Shown: positions 12,401-23,978, counted from the first letter of the stretch. The stretch: DNA of 64,000 bases from Coptis chinensis (GCA_015680905.1 CM027381.1:63291501-63355500); one strand, 5' to 3'. Translations and numbers: made by a program. The notes: generated by a model not told the origin, from the sequence alone.

Positions 12401-13524
12401 TCTATAGTATTTTTCCTCCTCCTGAAAATGGTGGAGAGGTGGAAGAACTTAGTGTTTCTGGCCCCATCCTTAAGCCAAGATTGAGATGACTTATGTTTCC
12501 AGAAGTCCTCTTCTTTGTCATACCATTTCAGCAGCTCATCCTTAAGCCCTTTGGCCTTGTTGTAATTACTAATGCTAAAGGGTTTACTTAACACAGCATC
12601 AAGTTTAGCTTGTGTGGCCTTGATATTTGTAAAAACATTACCAAAAACATGCTTATTCCACAGAGCCAGATCCTTTGTTGTTTTCTCCATCTTTTTTATG
12701 AAGTTACTATCAGGTAACTCATGAGAGATCGAGTTCCAAGCCTTATCAATGGTTTCCATACAAGTTTCATGTTTCAACCACATATCAAAGAATTTAAAAG
12801 GTCTTGGAAGCTTCTCCTCTTTTTTTTCCAGGTTAATGAACAAAGAAACATGGTCAGAGGTGGCATTAGCCCAGGTTCTAACCTGAGCATTAGGAAAGGA
12901 GGCCAGCCACTCCGGTGTAGCCAGAGCTCTGTCCAGCCTTTTCAGAATATGATCATATGGTTTTCTATTGTTGCTCTAGGTGTATTTGGGGCCTTTAAAC
13001 CCCAAATCCACAAGACCAAGCTCATTTATGAAGCTATTAAACTCCTGCATACTCTTAGTAAGTCTACTTCTGCCCCCTATCTTTTCATTTAAACTTGATA
13101 TGGCATTGAAATCCCCAAAAAGGCACCAAGGGCCAGGGATTAAGGGGGCAACATCTTTTAGCTCAGACCACACTTTATTTCTATTATGGGCTATAGGATC
13201 CCCATATACAAAAGTGAAAAACCAAGGATCATTGTGAAAATAATTTGAGAGCTTACCTGTCACTTGGTTGCGAGAGGACCCTAGAATTTCCAGTTCCACA
13301 TCTTCCTTCCACAAAATGGCGAGCCCACCACTAAGTCCTTGAGCTGGAACCGCAAAAAAATTGCTAAACTTGAGTTTCTTACTTAACTTACCTATCCCTT
13401 CCTGACTTGCCTTAGTTTCAGCCAAACAAACAATATCCACACTAAACTTCCCAATTAGGTCCTTTATTTGTTGAACTGCCGTGGTGGTACCAATACCTCG
13501 GCAATTCCAGGCGTGGATCGTCAT
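9403..13524 (-). pseudogene. LINE ORF2: endonuclease-RT-RNase H, one stop
   Basis: This 1374-codon frame would encode the protein that nicks target DNA and reverse transcribes element RNA. The N-terminal APE-type endonuclease starts MTIHAWNCRGIG and has GDFNAI and SDHV. The reverse transcriptase has LKVDMAKAYDRVEW, GVRQGDPLSPFLF and LLYADDLILF. Then come a zf-RVT finger (CPFCFKEMESAEHLFFTCEW) and an RNase H domain (RFDASF, AELEAAE, QGDNAEV, DADSLA). A TAG at 12976-12978 interrupts the endonuclease end where family members commonly have tryptophan. The frame is otherwise open. The ATG at 13524 fits the endonuclease start; an upstream in-frame ATG at 13683 also exists. ORF2 overlaps ORF1 by 83 bp. 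Confidence 0.93.
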
Positions 13525-15859
13525 GGATACAAAAGGTACTGTGAAGGGGAATACTACCGAAACCCGGGGGAGTTGGTGATGACCCCATTGTTGTCTTCCC
13601 CATTTTGACCTCATCTTCCTGGACTTGTTCAGAGCTCTCTTCCTGACCATTTTCCTTACTTGTTTCCCCTGGATCTTTCCCATTGCTTCCTTCGTACTTG
13701 ATTAATTTCACAACTGTGGAATCATCCATAGCCAAAGGGACTGGCTGACCATCAGAGACTTCACTTTCATATTCAAAGTCCACCATGTCCTGAGTTGCAG
13801 TATTAATGACATCTTGTTCTGGGTGTTCATCATCTATCTCAATGTCTGCCTCCCAGTCCTCAGATTCTTCTGTTTCCTCATCCTCCTCCGATACACTTTC
13901 TGAACTTTCTGAGTCATTTGAGGATGGTTCTGATGATGTAGCCATGCTATCACCCCCTTCTCCTCCTCCCATACCTTGTGATTCGTCAGACCCACTTGAA
14001 ACAGGAATGATGTTTGCCTCAGTTGGGATCAGTAGATGTCCTTCTCCCCTTCTTCTCATCTCATCAGCATCCCTTTTAGCCTTCTTTGAATGTTGAGCCA
14101 CCCCTCTTATACTTCTTCTTAGCCACCCCCTTTCCCTTTCATCTGCCATGTTCCCACTACCAGCTGAATCCAAGCGCCTCTTCCTTTTATCACTTGTAGT
14201 GACCCTCTCCGCTATGTGTCCCTCACCAGCCTCAGTTCCTGATCCCTTTATGTTATCATGATATGAACCTTTTTCCTTCTTTTTAGGACCTCGAGATACC
14301 ATAGTTTTAAACCTTGTGCTACGCATGGCCTTGCTTTGAAACTGAAACCTAGTTGATTGATTCGGTATATTTGGCAGCGCCGCATTATCTGTCTGGATTT
14401 TCTCGAGGCTAGAGATCTTTGCCTTGGAACCAGCTAAGATTAGGTTTGTGGAGCCGATAACCCTATTTGCTTCACTCCTCGTGATCAGATCCTTACATGG
14501 ATCTTTTCTGTTCATTTGCGCCCCACCTAAATCCTTTTCTTGTCGGTCCGTCCAAGGTGTCAACCAGGTGTTTTGTGGGCTCCCTATTTCCTCTCTCTGG
14601 CCCATATATCGATCCCTATCTTGGTCCAGTTCGGTTGGGCTTACCTTTCCTACTGGATCTCGAGTTTTTCTTAAAAGTTTCTCAGAGTCCAAGTTACAAC
14701 CCGACCCTCTGTCCAGCCCATCTCTGGCTTTATACCCTTGCTTGGGTCCGTACCCATAGTTCCTTGCTGGGCCTCCACATTCATTTTCCACATAGGTTTG
14801 AAAACTTGCCACTCTGTTTATAGCCGTTGGAGTAGCCGTTACCTGTTGCTCAGACCTGTTGTCTTCCTCTGACTCACGACCCTGGCTCCTGCTGCCATCT
14901 GACTCTCTGACCAAATTTTGTCGCCACCTCTCCTGCCTCGCTCGGATATGGTACCCCTTTCCTCCTTGAGCTGGTGGAACCGGCGTCTCCTCGTATCGGA
15001 GTTTGTTGGGGACTCCTACTATGGTGATGGTCTGCTTGCCGGTGTATGCAATGCCATTGAAGAACTTGTTGGCTTTTATTTGACTTGAGAAGAAAGGCTT
15101 GATGTCTTTTGGTGAACCCCCAAGTCTAGATAGCTCATATCTATGCTGGGCTCTAATCCGGCAGCTATATTGATCATGGCCTATGACCCCACAAAAATAG
15201 CAAAAAATTTCCAGCTTTTCATATTTGAATCTTATCTCCATCGTCTCACCTGTTTCCAGCCTTATCGTTAAATCCTTTAGGAGTCTTTCCTTTATATCCA
15301 TTTCCACCCTGACCCTAGCTACAGGTTGGTTAAACGCAGGGGGGCATGATATGTCTGCTTCCCAGACTGTTCCAATATTTTCCCCTATCTTCCCCACATT
15401 TGCTTTATTGATTCTCATCTTTGGTAGATCCCAGATTTGGACCCAGAATTTTACATAATCGAAGTTATATTCCTCCAATTCCTGTGTTCCTGCCCATTCC
15501 TTTATAGAGAGTATGTGCCCATGGACAAACCATGGACCCTGTTCCATCACATGTGCCCTTTCCTTTGCTTCGTCAAAGGTAAATCGGACATGTTCTCTGT
15601 CCATCAGCTCCAGACACACTGCTTTCTCCGTTTGCCACATCCGGTGTACTTCCTCACTTAGCTCCTCCAAGTCAATCGTTTGACCTCCATATAATTTCCC
15701 AATCAGAGTTAGATTCCCATTTATTTGTTCCTCTAAGTTTAGACACTCCAGTTCTACCACCCTCTGTTTCTTGCGAAAAAACAAGTTATACATATCTTTT
15801 TGGAGCTCGTCTATAGATCCTTGTGTTCCTGTTATTGCTTCCATATCTAAACCGACCAC
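13442..15859 (-). CDS. LINE ORF1 protein (DUF4283, CCHC knuckle)
   Basis: An uninterrupted 805-residue ORF1 of a plant L1 element, the RNA-binding partner of ORF2 in the ribonucleoprotein. DUF4283 covers about residues 40-145, and the zinc knuckle CYFCGVIGHDQYSC lies at about 220-233. A long basic middle follows. An acidic Glu/Asp/Ser-rich stretch lies about 100-150 residues from the C-terminus. It is longer than many plant ORF1 proteins because of the disordered C-terminal half. ORF2 starts inside its 3' end, so ORF2 translation would need reinitiation or a similar mechanism. The start could also be the ATG five codons downstream. Confidence 0.92.
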   Translation of the reverse strand: MVGLDMEAITGTQGSIDELQKDMYNLFFRKKQRVVELECLNLEEQINGNLTLIGKLYGGQTIDLEELSEEVHRMWQTEKAVCLELMDREHVRFTFDEAKERAHVMEQGPWFVHGHILSIKEWAGTQELEEYNFDYVKFWVQIWDLPKMRINKANVGKIGENIGTVWEADISCPPAFNQPVARVRVEMDIKERLLKDLTIRLETGETMEIRFKYEKLEIFCYFCGVIGHDQYSCRIRAQHRYELSRLGGSPKDIKPFFSSQIKANKFFNGIAYTGKQTITIVGVPNKLRYEETPVPPAQGGKGYHIRARQERWRQNLVRESDGSRSQGRESEEDNRSEQQVTATPTAINRVASFQTYVENECGGPARNYGYGPKQGYKARDGLDRGSGCNLDSEKLLRKTRDPVGKVSPTELDQDRDRYMGQREEIGSPQNTWLTPWTDRQEKDLGGAQMNRKDPCKDLITRSEANRVIGSTNLILAGSKAKISSLEKIQTDNAALPNIPNQSTRFQFQSKAMRSTRFKTMVSRGPKKKEKGSYHDNIKGSGTEAGEGHIAERVTTSDKRKRRLDSAGSGNMADERERGWLRRSIRGVAQHSKKAKRDADEMRRRGEGHLLIPTEANIIPVSSGSDESQGMGGGEGGDSMATSSEPSSNDSESSESVSEEDEETEESEDWEADIEIDDEHPEQDVINTATQDMVDFEYESEVSDGQPVPLAMDDSTVVKLIKYEGSNGKDPGETSKENGQEESSEQVQEDEVKMGKTTMGSSPTPPGFGSIPLHSTFCIHDDPRLELPRYWYHHGSSTNKGPNWEV

Positions 15860-16097
15860 CTCCTTCCGGAGCTACCTCAAGAATACTAACCTGCGTTTTA
15901 GAGAATAAGGCTATGCACAGGCCCTAGATTTCAGGTTAAGGGTTATGTAGCATATAAGAGATTTGAAAGATAGTTTGATAGGAAATTTGTTTGGAGAGAG
16001 ATAGTTTTAATGGAGTCTCTGTTTTCGCCCACAGGATAGGCCTAAAACGATTTAAAACTCAAAATTCGCTTGTTTGGATTCTCGACTTGTTTTTTCG

Positions 16098-16113
16098 TCG
16101 TCTCGCAGTATAT
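16098..16113 (+). repeat. LINE-1 element target site duplication, right copy
   Basis: Identical to 9338-9353 over 16 bases. It marks the 5' end of the minus-strand LINE at 16097. Confidence 0.9.
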
Positions 16114-16378
16114 CCATGCAATGGGTTGGAGACTTGGAGGGATTATGAGTTTGTAAAACCAACTTAAGTACGAACCCTTGAATCTCCTAAACTAAAATAG
16201 GGGCAGTACCGCAGTACAAAGAGAAATGCTAAAAGAAAAACCCGAAAATAAATGCTAGCTTGCTTTTTTTCGCTTAAAGGTAATTGATTAAAAGAATAAT
16301 GTTACAAGGAAAAAGAATAAGAAGTGTTAAGAACTGTATAGAATGAGTATCATCAGTTGTGTACCCACCTATTACATC

Positions 16379-19300
16379 TTACATATAACTTATGAAACGG
16401 AAGTAAGTAGTAAAGTGGTTCTCCATATCTCTCACAAAAGGAGGTTTGTTGTCCCACCATTTACTTTCTCCATTTTGCAATGCTGCTCCATGTCTCTCAC
16501 AGCTATCCGCACCTTTGTTTGTCTCCCTCCATGTAGCTGTAACATTGATCCATGATGCTTTCTCCTTGAGTTGCATCCATTTTGTTCTAACCCTCCAATG
16601 CATGTGTCTTCACGAAGGCTTTGACTACCGATCAGAGTCGGATTCCACCCATATATATCTCCGGTCCGATCCGATTGCCTCTGAATCCCTTCTATAATAG
16701 CATAAGTTTCGCCATATAGTTAGTACATACCCCAAGTCCTCCTGCTGCTGCCCCAAAAAGTTACCCATGTCATCTCTCGAGAATCACTCCCCAACCAGCC
16801 CTGCCTGGGTTCCTCGTGAACTTCCATCAACATTTATTTTTATGATGCGGGAGGTGGTAGAAGCCAAAAACATTCGAATTTTGGGTGCTCTTCTCGGTTT
16901 GTGTTGGAGATTAAGGGTGTGAAGAATTTTCATATCGGTCATTTTGTGTTGTTCATGGTACTGTCGATTTTTGGTATGCTCGATGATGGCTCTTCTAGTC
17001 GAAAGCAAATATTAGAGAAGGCGGAGTTTTTCCGATCATAGAGCACCCGGTTTCTATTTTTCCATAAAAGTGACCATACTTGTCAGCGAGCAAGCTTTCC
17101 ACATATCCAGAATCAAAGAGCTATGGTGTTTGGCCTGTTGCATGATGTCATTGAAGGATTCAATGTGTGATGTAATGCTGAAAATATTTCGAGCATGATC
17201 CCAAACTCTCTTGGCCAATTCGCAGTGATAGAGGATGTGCTCAAGATTTTCTGTCTCCTGCTTACATATACAACATCGAGAGGCCAGCTGTGTCTTCCGT
17301 TTTTGCAACATGTCATCTGTTCTAGATACCCCCCGAATAAGTTTCCATGCTATGCCTTGAGTCTTTGGAAGAATCTTAGAGCTCCAGATGAACTTGCATC
17401 CTTTTTTCTTCGGTGCTTTCGTCCGAATATCCTCATGCGCTGCTGCGACTGAAAACTTTCCCTTAATGTCTGAGAGCCAGATTCTCTCATCTTCCTTTGA
17501 ATTGTCAGGTTGCTGCAGATGAGAGGGATTGATACCAATGAGCTGCAGAACATGAGTCATGTTGCCGGAGAAGTTCCAAAGGTTGCCTTGAATGAATTCA
17601 TTGAGTCGGCCTTGGAGCTTCCTGATATCTTTGCATTCTTCCTGGAAAAAGTCACAGATCTGTTGTTGATGGATCCAATTCTCCCTCCAAACATTAATTG
17701 ATGTCCCATTTCCTACCACCCATCCATGCAGGTGATTCATTTCTTTGAGAGCCCATCCAATACCCTTCCAGACTGTCGAGGTCTTATATTCAGTCCAAGT
17801 ACCCGACCTGTTTGTGTATTTGCCTAGCATGAAGGCAGACCAATCACTCTCCTCAGTGAGCAAGCCCCAGGCATGTTTCATTAACATTGAGAGGTTGATA
17901 TCCTTGAGTCTCCTGATGCCCAATCCTCCCTCTTCCAGAGGTTTACATGTTTTTTCCCATGACACCGTAAAAGATTTCCTTTCCGCCGGGTTACCACTCC
18001 AGATGAAATTTCGAATTATGCTCTCACATTCTTTGATCACTGATTTTGGCCATTTGTAGATTGCCATGTTATGCACGGGTATGCTATTAAGAACATGTCT
18101 TGCTAATACTACTCTTCCCTGGAAAGAGAGCATTTTGCCAGCCCAACCTGCAGCTCTGTTCCTGATCCTGTCCACTAGAGGTGCTAATGCAGCTTTTGTC
18201 ACTCTGCCCATGATCAGTGGAACCCCAAGATACTTCTCAGGTAACATGCCTTCTTTTATACCCATAACCTCCTGAATCAAAAAATTTCTCCTGTTATTCA
18301 TTGGACTCAGAAAGATCTTACACTTCTCCTTATTTATGTGTTAGCCAGAGGTATCCTGATATCTGTTAAGAAGTTTGACAAGTTGCTTAATGCCCCTTAT
18401 GTTAGCATTGCAGAAAAGAAAAATATCATCCGCAAACAATAAGTGAGAAGGGCTGGAATATTTGGAATTCACCACCATGTGCTGAAGTTTCTTGTCAAGA
18501 ACCAATCTGCTGATGCTTCTACTTAGACAATCTTCCGCCAGAGCAAAGAGCATTGGGGAGAGAGGATCCCCTTGTTTCAATCCTCTTCCTGCTGAAAAAT
18601 ACCCCTGAGGACCTCCATTGATCATGATTGACATTGTATTACTCTGAAAGATTGCTTGCAACCATCTGATCCATCTTTCATTGAATCCCACATGCTGCAA
18701 GACTGACCAAAGAAAGTTCCAGTCCATAGTATCGAAAGCTTGAGAGATGTCCAGTTTGATTCCAATACTTCCACCATGTCGGGGTATTTGCAATTCATTC
18801 TCTAATTCCGAGGCTAGTCCAATGGCTTGTTGGGAGTTTCTGTTGGGAATGAAGCCATATTGTTCCTTACTAATAATTCTTTCTGCAATTGGACACAGCC
18901 TTTTGGCGAGAATCTTGGTGATGACCTTGCAAATAAAGTTGGAGAGGCATATTGGACGAAACTTGCCCAGCTGATTAGCATTTTTCTCTTTCTGGATAAG
19001 AACAATGAAGTTGGAATTAAATCCAAGGGGCAATCTAGATTTGATAAAGAAGTAGCTGATGGCTCGTACTAGATCATGCCCGACAATATCCCAACAGTGA
19101 TGAAAGAAAAACCCAGAGAGCTATCTAGATTCAGGTGAAAAACTGCCGCTTTCACTTCCTCTGCAGACGGAATAGTGGTGAGAAAGTCATTATCCTCCGA
19201 TTGCAGGTCTTGAGGCATGTGATGAATGAGTTCCCAGTCCATGATGTGATCTACCTTCCTGAATTTGTCAGTATAGTGTCTGACAATATGATTACCAATG

Positions 19301-20472
19301 TCCTCTTGAGTATCTAGAGTGATTCCTTCATCAGTCTTCATTTCTGTGATCAAAGACTTGCTTCTATTTCTATTAGCCATAGCATGAAAGAATTTAGTGC
19401 TCCTGTCATTGTCTGAATCCCATTTTGTTCTTGATTTCTGTTTCCAGAACAGTTGCTCTTGTTGTAACAGTAACTCCACTTGGTTTTCTTGGTCCACCAT
19501 TTGAGTAACAAAATCCTCTGTAACATTTCCTTTCTCAAATTGGTCCTGCATCTGCTCCAATTTTTTTGATTCTGGCTCCACTTTGATTTTGATATTGCCG
19601 AAAGTGTCCTTGTTCCAATTCTTCAACACACCCTTCAACCTCTTTAGCTTCGTAAGAATAAAAATGGAATTGCCCAAAATTGGCTGCTGCCAACTGTCAA
19701 GTACTATGTCTCTGAAGGTAGGATGTGTACACCACATATTGAAGAATTTAAAGGGCTTGTTCTTGGGATGAGGAATGCTGATATTTCCACCCATAAGAGG
19801 AGAGTGATCAGAACAAATTCGGCTAGACACCTGATACTTCCAACCCGGGAATGAGGTACCCCAATTTGCATTACACAGAATTCTGTCTAGCTTGCCCAGA
19901 AGTTTAAAGCTCCCTACTTGTTTGTTCCACCAAGTGAGCTGATATCCACTGCTAGGAACTTCCATCAGTTGATTATTACTAATAAAGTCTCTGAATTCAT
20001 TCATGGAAGTTGCAGTAGGTTGATTTCCACCTTTCTTTTCAGAAATACTCAGGTAGGCGTTGAAGTCCCCTAAAATCAGCCACGCCAAATTGAGTGGATT
20101 GATATTAGACAAGTCTAGCCATAATTGCCTTCTGTGCACCGAAAGACAATGAGCATGAACTATGGTAATGAGAGCTCTGTCAATCATCACAGTAATGTGT
20201 TGATTTGAAAAATGAATCAGAGTGGGAGTGGGGATCGAAGCTTTCCAGATGAGCAAGAGATTGGGAACTCGATTCGGATCAGAACTAGGATTAGAGAAGA
20301 ATGCACTGTTCATTCCTAGTGAGTGTAGAACATTGATGGGAAAGTCCTTGGGTAGTATTTTAGGTTCTGCGATTCCCACAATATCTGGATCCCACTTATT
20401 GATAATCTTGGATAGTCGGTTCTGCGATTTGTCATTCGCAATACCTCTAATGTTCCAAAAGACGCACCTCAT
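16379..20472 (-). pseudogene. Second LINE ORF2, several breaks
   Basis: The endonuclease begins MRCVFWNIRGIAN and has AEPKI, GDFNAYL and SDHSPL. The reverse transcriptase has LKLDISQAFDTMDW, LKQGDPLSPMLFAL and LLFADDIFLF. A zf-RVT finger (CCICKQETENLEHILYHC) is near 17260, and the RNase H start (INVDGSSRG) near 16830. Breaks: a small deletion and frameshift at about 19070-19130 within the conserved GPDGF region, a stop at 18341-18343, a stop at 17054-17056, and several more stops in the RNase H part. It cannot make a whole protein. Confidence 0.9.
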
Positions 20473-20515
20473 TGTGATGGATGGAAATTTATTGATGTAA
20501 ATGGCGATAGCCACT

Positions 20516-22366
20516 TTATTCTTCTCTATTACCAGTCCTAGATCGAGATCTGGACCTAGTCATAGGTAACTCAATTTTCTGTTGTTTCCACTTGTGAGTG
20601 CCCTTGGTAGTATGAGCTTGATCCCTCTCTTCATTTTCGGCAACATCAGCCCAGCTCGAGGATTGAGAAGAGATTACATCAGGTGGTTTATCCTCTAACT
20701 CTCGAACCTGTTTCTTCTTTTCCAGAAGATGTAAAACTTTTTCTGCTTCCGAATCTGAGATGATTATTCCGACAGGGGAGGAATGAATCCGAGAGACAGA
20801 GCTCTCCCCATTTTTATAGGGCAGTAGGGAGTCCTCTCTTAAATTTAGTGTAGAGTCCATTGCTTCAGTTTGATTGCCCACCACTGCCGATGTAGTCTTA
20901 CCCCTTTCCAAACTTTCTGATTCATGGGCTCTGACAGGGCTTTGCGATGCAACAATTGCCTTCTCCTTGACCGTACTTTGTGGATCAACATTTGTCTGTG
21001 CTCTGACTGGGCTTGCTGCTGCAGCCATGGTCTGGACTCTGACAGGACATGCTGCTACATCCATGGTCTGACCTCTAACAGTACTTATTGGTGCAATTGC
21101 TTGGTCACTGACAGGGCTTGCAGTATCCACATGTGTCCGAACTCTTACAAGACTTGATGTCACATCGATTTCTTGTTCGCTAACAGGAATGTGTGGGGCA
21201 TTTTGTATTCCTGTATCCACATTGAGCTCCACTCCAAGACTATGAATCTCTCCCAGCCCTCTGGTACAAGGTGGAATTTCCTCGCCACCTTGTTGTTCCT
21301 GGTCCTCTATAGTATGTATCTCATCCACGTTCAACCCTTCAAACATATTCTGGACCTGTACTCTTTTTGTTGTATCTGTGTTTTTTTCCCTCCAGATACT
21401 CGCCCCTTGTTTGCTTGATTCCCCTACATTCCTTTTCCTTCCATTCCTTCTGAAAGGTTTGTCACCCAAAGGTTCCAAGGAGGGAGTGACTCCCACTGCC
21501 ACCTCCTTGTCTTTATTACCCTTTTCCTTATTATTCTGCATATCACTTCGTAGCTTCCTACATTCCGTGACTAGGTGCCCCACAATCTTGCAATGTGTAC
21601 ACATCTTTGGAAGTTTTCCCACCTCCACTGTTTGCCAGAAAGTGTTGTTCTTTGTCCTGACAAAGATTTGGTCCGGGATTGGTTCAGAGAGATCAACATC
21701 CACCAAGATATTCGCATAATAACCATACTCTCTGTTAAGAGTCTTTTCGTCGATTTGCATTAGATACCCCACTCCACGAGCTATGGACATCAGTGATTAT
21801 GGTTCCCAATATTCCTGTCCTAGTCCAGGTAGTCTGATCCAAACCAGACCATGTGATTGTCGTTGGCTCTCCGGATTGAAATTCGGAGTCCATTGACTGA
21901 TTCTCATAGGAATTTTATCAAAGTCCCATGATCCTTTGGCCCAAACTTTGTTCAGATCTTCCGCATTCGAAAATCTTAGAAAGAGAAAGCCTTTGCCAAT
22001 AGGGGTAATGAGCCATTCGCCTGATGGCTTCCAGATATGTGATGCAATTGATCGTACTCTCTCTAGTGAAACTTTTTGCAGATCAATTCTTCCAACCAAG
22101 CAGTGCTTGCAAAAGAGCAAACCTTTCTCATAAGCTTTTTCTGGAATTGTGATTGCAGGATACTCACCCATTTTTTCCGGAATTGGTAATTCCTGGAATT
22201 CCACTGATGTCTGAATTTGTTGCTTTGTGGCTTCCGCATAAGAGACTCTCTGTGTATCAGTTTGTGCTGATGCTTCAGCTCGAAACTCGTTGGTAATGGA
22301 TTGATTTGGTTGTATTTGTTTCTCATTGATCTTTTTTGTTGGATTCTCAAATTCATAGATATCCAT
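20516..22366 (-). pseudogene. Second LINE ORF1, one stop codon
   Basis: ORF1 of the second LINE, 617 codons from an ATG at 22366 (MDIYEFENPTKK). A TAA at 21797-21799 interrupts the DUF4283-like core just before MSIARGVGYL, probably a CAA to TAA change. The zinc knuckle CTHCKIVGHLVTEC follows near 21600. The C-terminal half carries 12-residue repeats. The open frame extends upstream of this ATG, but that part is read from tandem repeats, so 22366 is preferred. ORF2 starts 44 bp downstream. Confidence 0.85.
20930..21165 (-). repeat. 36-bp tandem repeats coding PVRxQT units
   Basis: About six or seven imperfect 12-residue units read as SPVRAQT, CPVRVQT, STVRGQT, SPVSDQA and SLVRVRT, within the disordered part of ORF1. 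The period at DNA level is about 36 bp. Confidence 0.75.
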
Positions 22367-22369
22367 GTT

Positions 22370-22700
22370 TGGAACTTCCTCTCCAGAACTTTCACTGTTA
22401 TCAGTGAAGGATTTTACCCGACAATGGAGGGAAACATGAGATTTGAGAAGAGGAGTCGAATTCCTTAAGCTTCCCAGAACACTCACTGTTACTCAGTGAT
22501 GGATTTTACCCTAAAGGAAGAAATTTTAGAGGGAAGTCAAATTCCTTAAGTTTTCCAGAACACACACTGTTACTCAGTGAGGGATTTTACCCAAAAACGA
22601 AGGAATTTGAGAATAGAAAAGAGAAGTCTAATTCCTTAACCTTTCCAGAACACACACTGTTGATCAGTGAGGGATTTTACCCGAAAAGGAAGGAAAAAGA
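22370..22700 (-). repeat. ~90-bp tandem repeats before LINE ORF1
   Basis: Four units, each with a core near CCAGAAC...CACTGTTACTCAGTGAGGGATTTTACCC. The cores start near 22382, 22473, 22553 and 22646, with 80-93 bp spacing. The repeats are in the 5' region of the second LINE and each holds a short CACTG...CAGTG inverted repeat. They could be promoter monomers, which is inference. Confidence 0.75.
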
Positions 22701-23378
22701 GAGAAGAGAAGAAAAGAGTATTTCTTCTAACTTGTTTTAACTAAAAGCGGCAAAAATTTGGAGCAGAGGATCATAAAAGTAACTTAAGTTATCTCACACT
22801 CACTCGCCCAACATTTCGTCCCCATTTTCACAATTGAAGAAAATGAATAGCCCCTTTCACGTTCTGGTGTAGTGCTTGGCCCTTTGAATGCTGGATCAAC
22901 CCTCCAAACCCAATAATTTCTCTGTTTAGCAGAAGGGGAATATATAACGGATCAGAAGGTAGAAAATTTCAAAGAAGTGCTATATATCTCCTATAGTCAC
23001 ATTTGAGGTCGCTCCTAAAACTTTTCACGGACTTTTTTATTATCCTTCTTGCTGTTATAGCTTTTCTCTGTTTTGTCTTTTCTTCCATTAAGTTCAAAAT
23101 GGTGTACAAGAGAGTTCAGAAGGCACTGAAATCTTCCTGTTCAATTGCTTGGATAAAAAAAGACTCGAGGTTGTTCCCAGACTAGTAGAGGGGTGCACAT
23201 GCAGAGGAAGATTTTTCTGCCATTGCTTAAACACCATTCGTGTGATGGCATCTTATTTATTTTCTTGTTTTACTGTCTATCCTCCAGAAACTAAAATATC
23301 TGCTAATTTGCTAGCTTCATTCATGCCTCTTGGTTAGAGGACAGCCCATTAGGTTTTGCTGATTAAGTACATAAATTT

Positions 23379-23744
23379 TGACTAGGGCTAAATACATACA
23401 CTACATCTAATAGAGATCTAAGAGGGCCAGACACCTTTAAAATGGCATAAACATATAAAGATGATTTGTTCCTATCCATGTAGACAACAAATACTCTTCC
23501 GATCCCAAAGGGTCTCTTTAATCACACCTTCACAGATTGCAATGCAACCGTGTCCTGCTGCTATAAACTTTGAGATGAGCCGTGGTTGCTCAAAACATAA
23601 AATACAAAAAATATCCTCAGAGGAGAGCCCTCATCTGTCATCATTGCCATCACTGTCAATACTGCCAATGAATCGATCGAGATATATCCAATGAACTCCA
23701 AGATGACCCAATCTTGTACCAACGTCGACTCAGTATCAACTAAT
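23379..23744 (+). repeat. Diverged repeat block, copy 2, left part
   Basis: Matches 5196-5560 (GAGATCTAAGAGGGCCAGAC, AACTTTGAGATGAGCCGTGG, AACTCCAAGA). The short start (GGGCTAAATACATACAC) matches 4597. The copia element at 23745 interrupts it, and the rest resumes after 28239. Confidence 0.75.
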
Positions 23745-23978
23745 TGTTAAATTATGCTAGGAGATACATATAGTAGTTAGCTGGTTAAGTTAAAGAGATG
23801 AAGTGGAGAAGAAGAAGGAAGTATGGAGGCACAAGAAGAAGGTAAGGTTTAGAGTATGCTTACTATAATCTACAATCCATATATTTATATTGGGTGATAG
23901 GTTTCACCAAAATAGAAACTACTAAATAAGATACGGTCTCACACTTATAGAATGTGTGAGACTCTACATACTTCAACA
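23745..23978 (-). repeat. 3' LTR of the second copia element
   Basis: A 234-bp LTR with TGTTAAATT...CTTCAACA ends. It matches the right LTR closely apart from a block of GGAAGGA-type repeats present in the right copy. Confidence 0.95.

Larger units (their letters stand above)
9354..16097 (-). mobile_element. Full-length L1-type LINE, first copy
   Basis: A minus-strand non-LTR retrotransposon of about 6.7 kb. It has a 5' UTR of about 240 bp, ORF1 and ORF2, a short 3' UTR and a 9-base poly(A) tail, and is bounded by a 16-bp perfect target duplication. These features show insertion by target-primed reverse transcription, without 5' truncation. It lies just downstream of the DUF629 gene. Apart from one stop codon in ORF2 it looks nearly intact, so the insertion is probably recent compared with the other elements here. 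Confidence 0.95.
16262..23308 (-). mobile_element. Second L1-type LINE, decayed
   Basis: A minus-strand L1-type LINE with ORF1, ORF2 and a long 5' region. A T run at 16264-16270 fits its poly(A) tail. TGCTAGCTT occurs at 16253-16261 and again at 23309-23317, a candidate 9-bp target duplication that would make the element about 7.05 kb. The ends are less sure than for the first LINE. Sequence differs strongly from the first LINE in both ORFs, so it is another family. Confidence 0.82.

Noticed and set aside
22363-22486. Upstream extension of LINE ORF1 (start at 22486)
   Set aside because: This stretch is read from the tandem repeats and has no DUF4283-like content; the ATG at 22366 fits better.
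23003-23185. 60-residue frame with a hydrophobic start
   Set aside because: It is in the 5' region of the second LINE and no element or host similarity was recognised.
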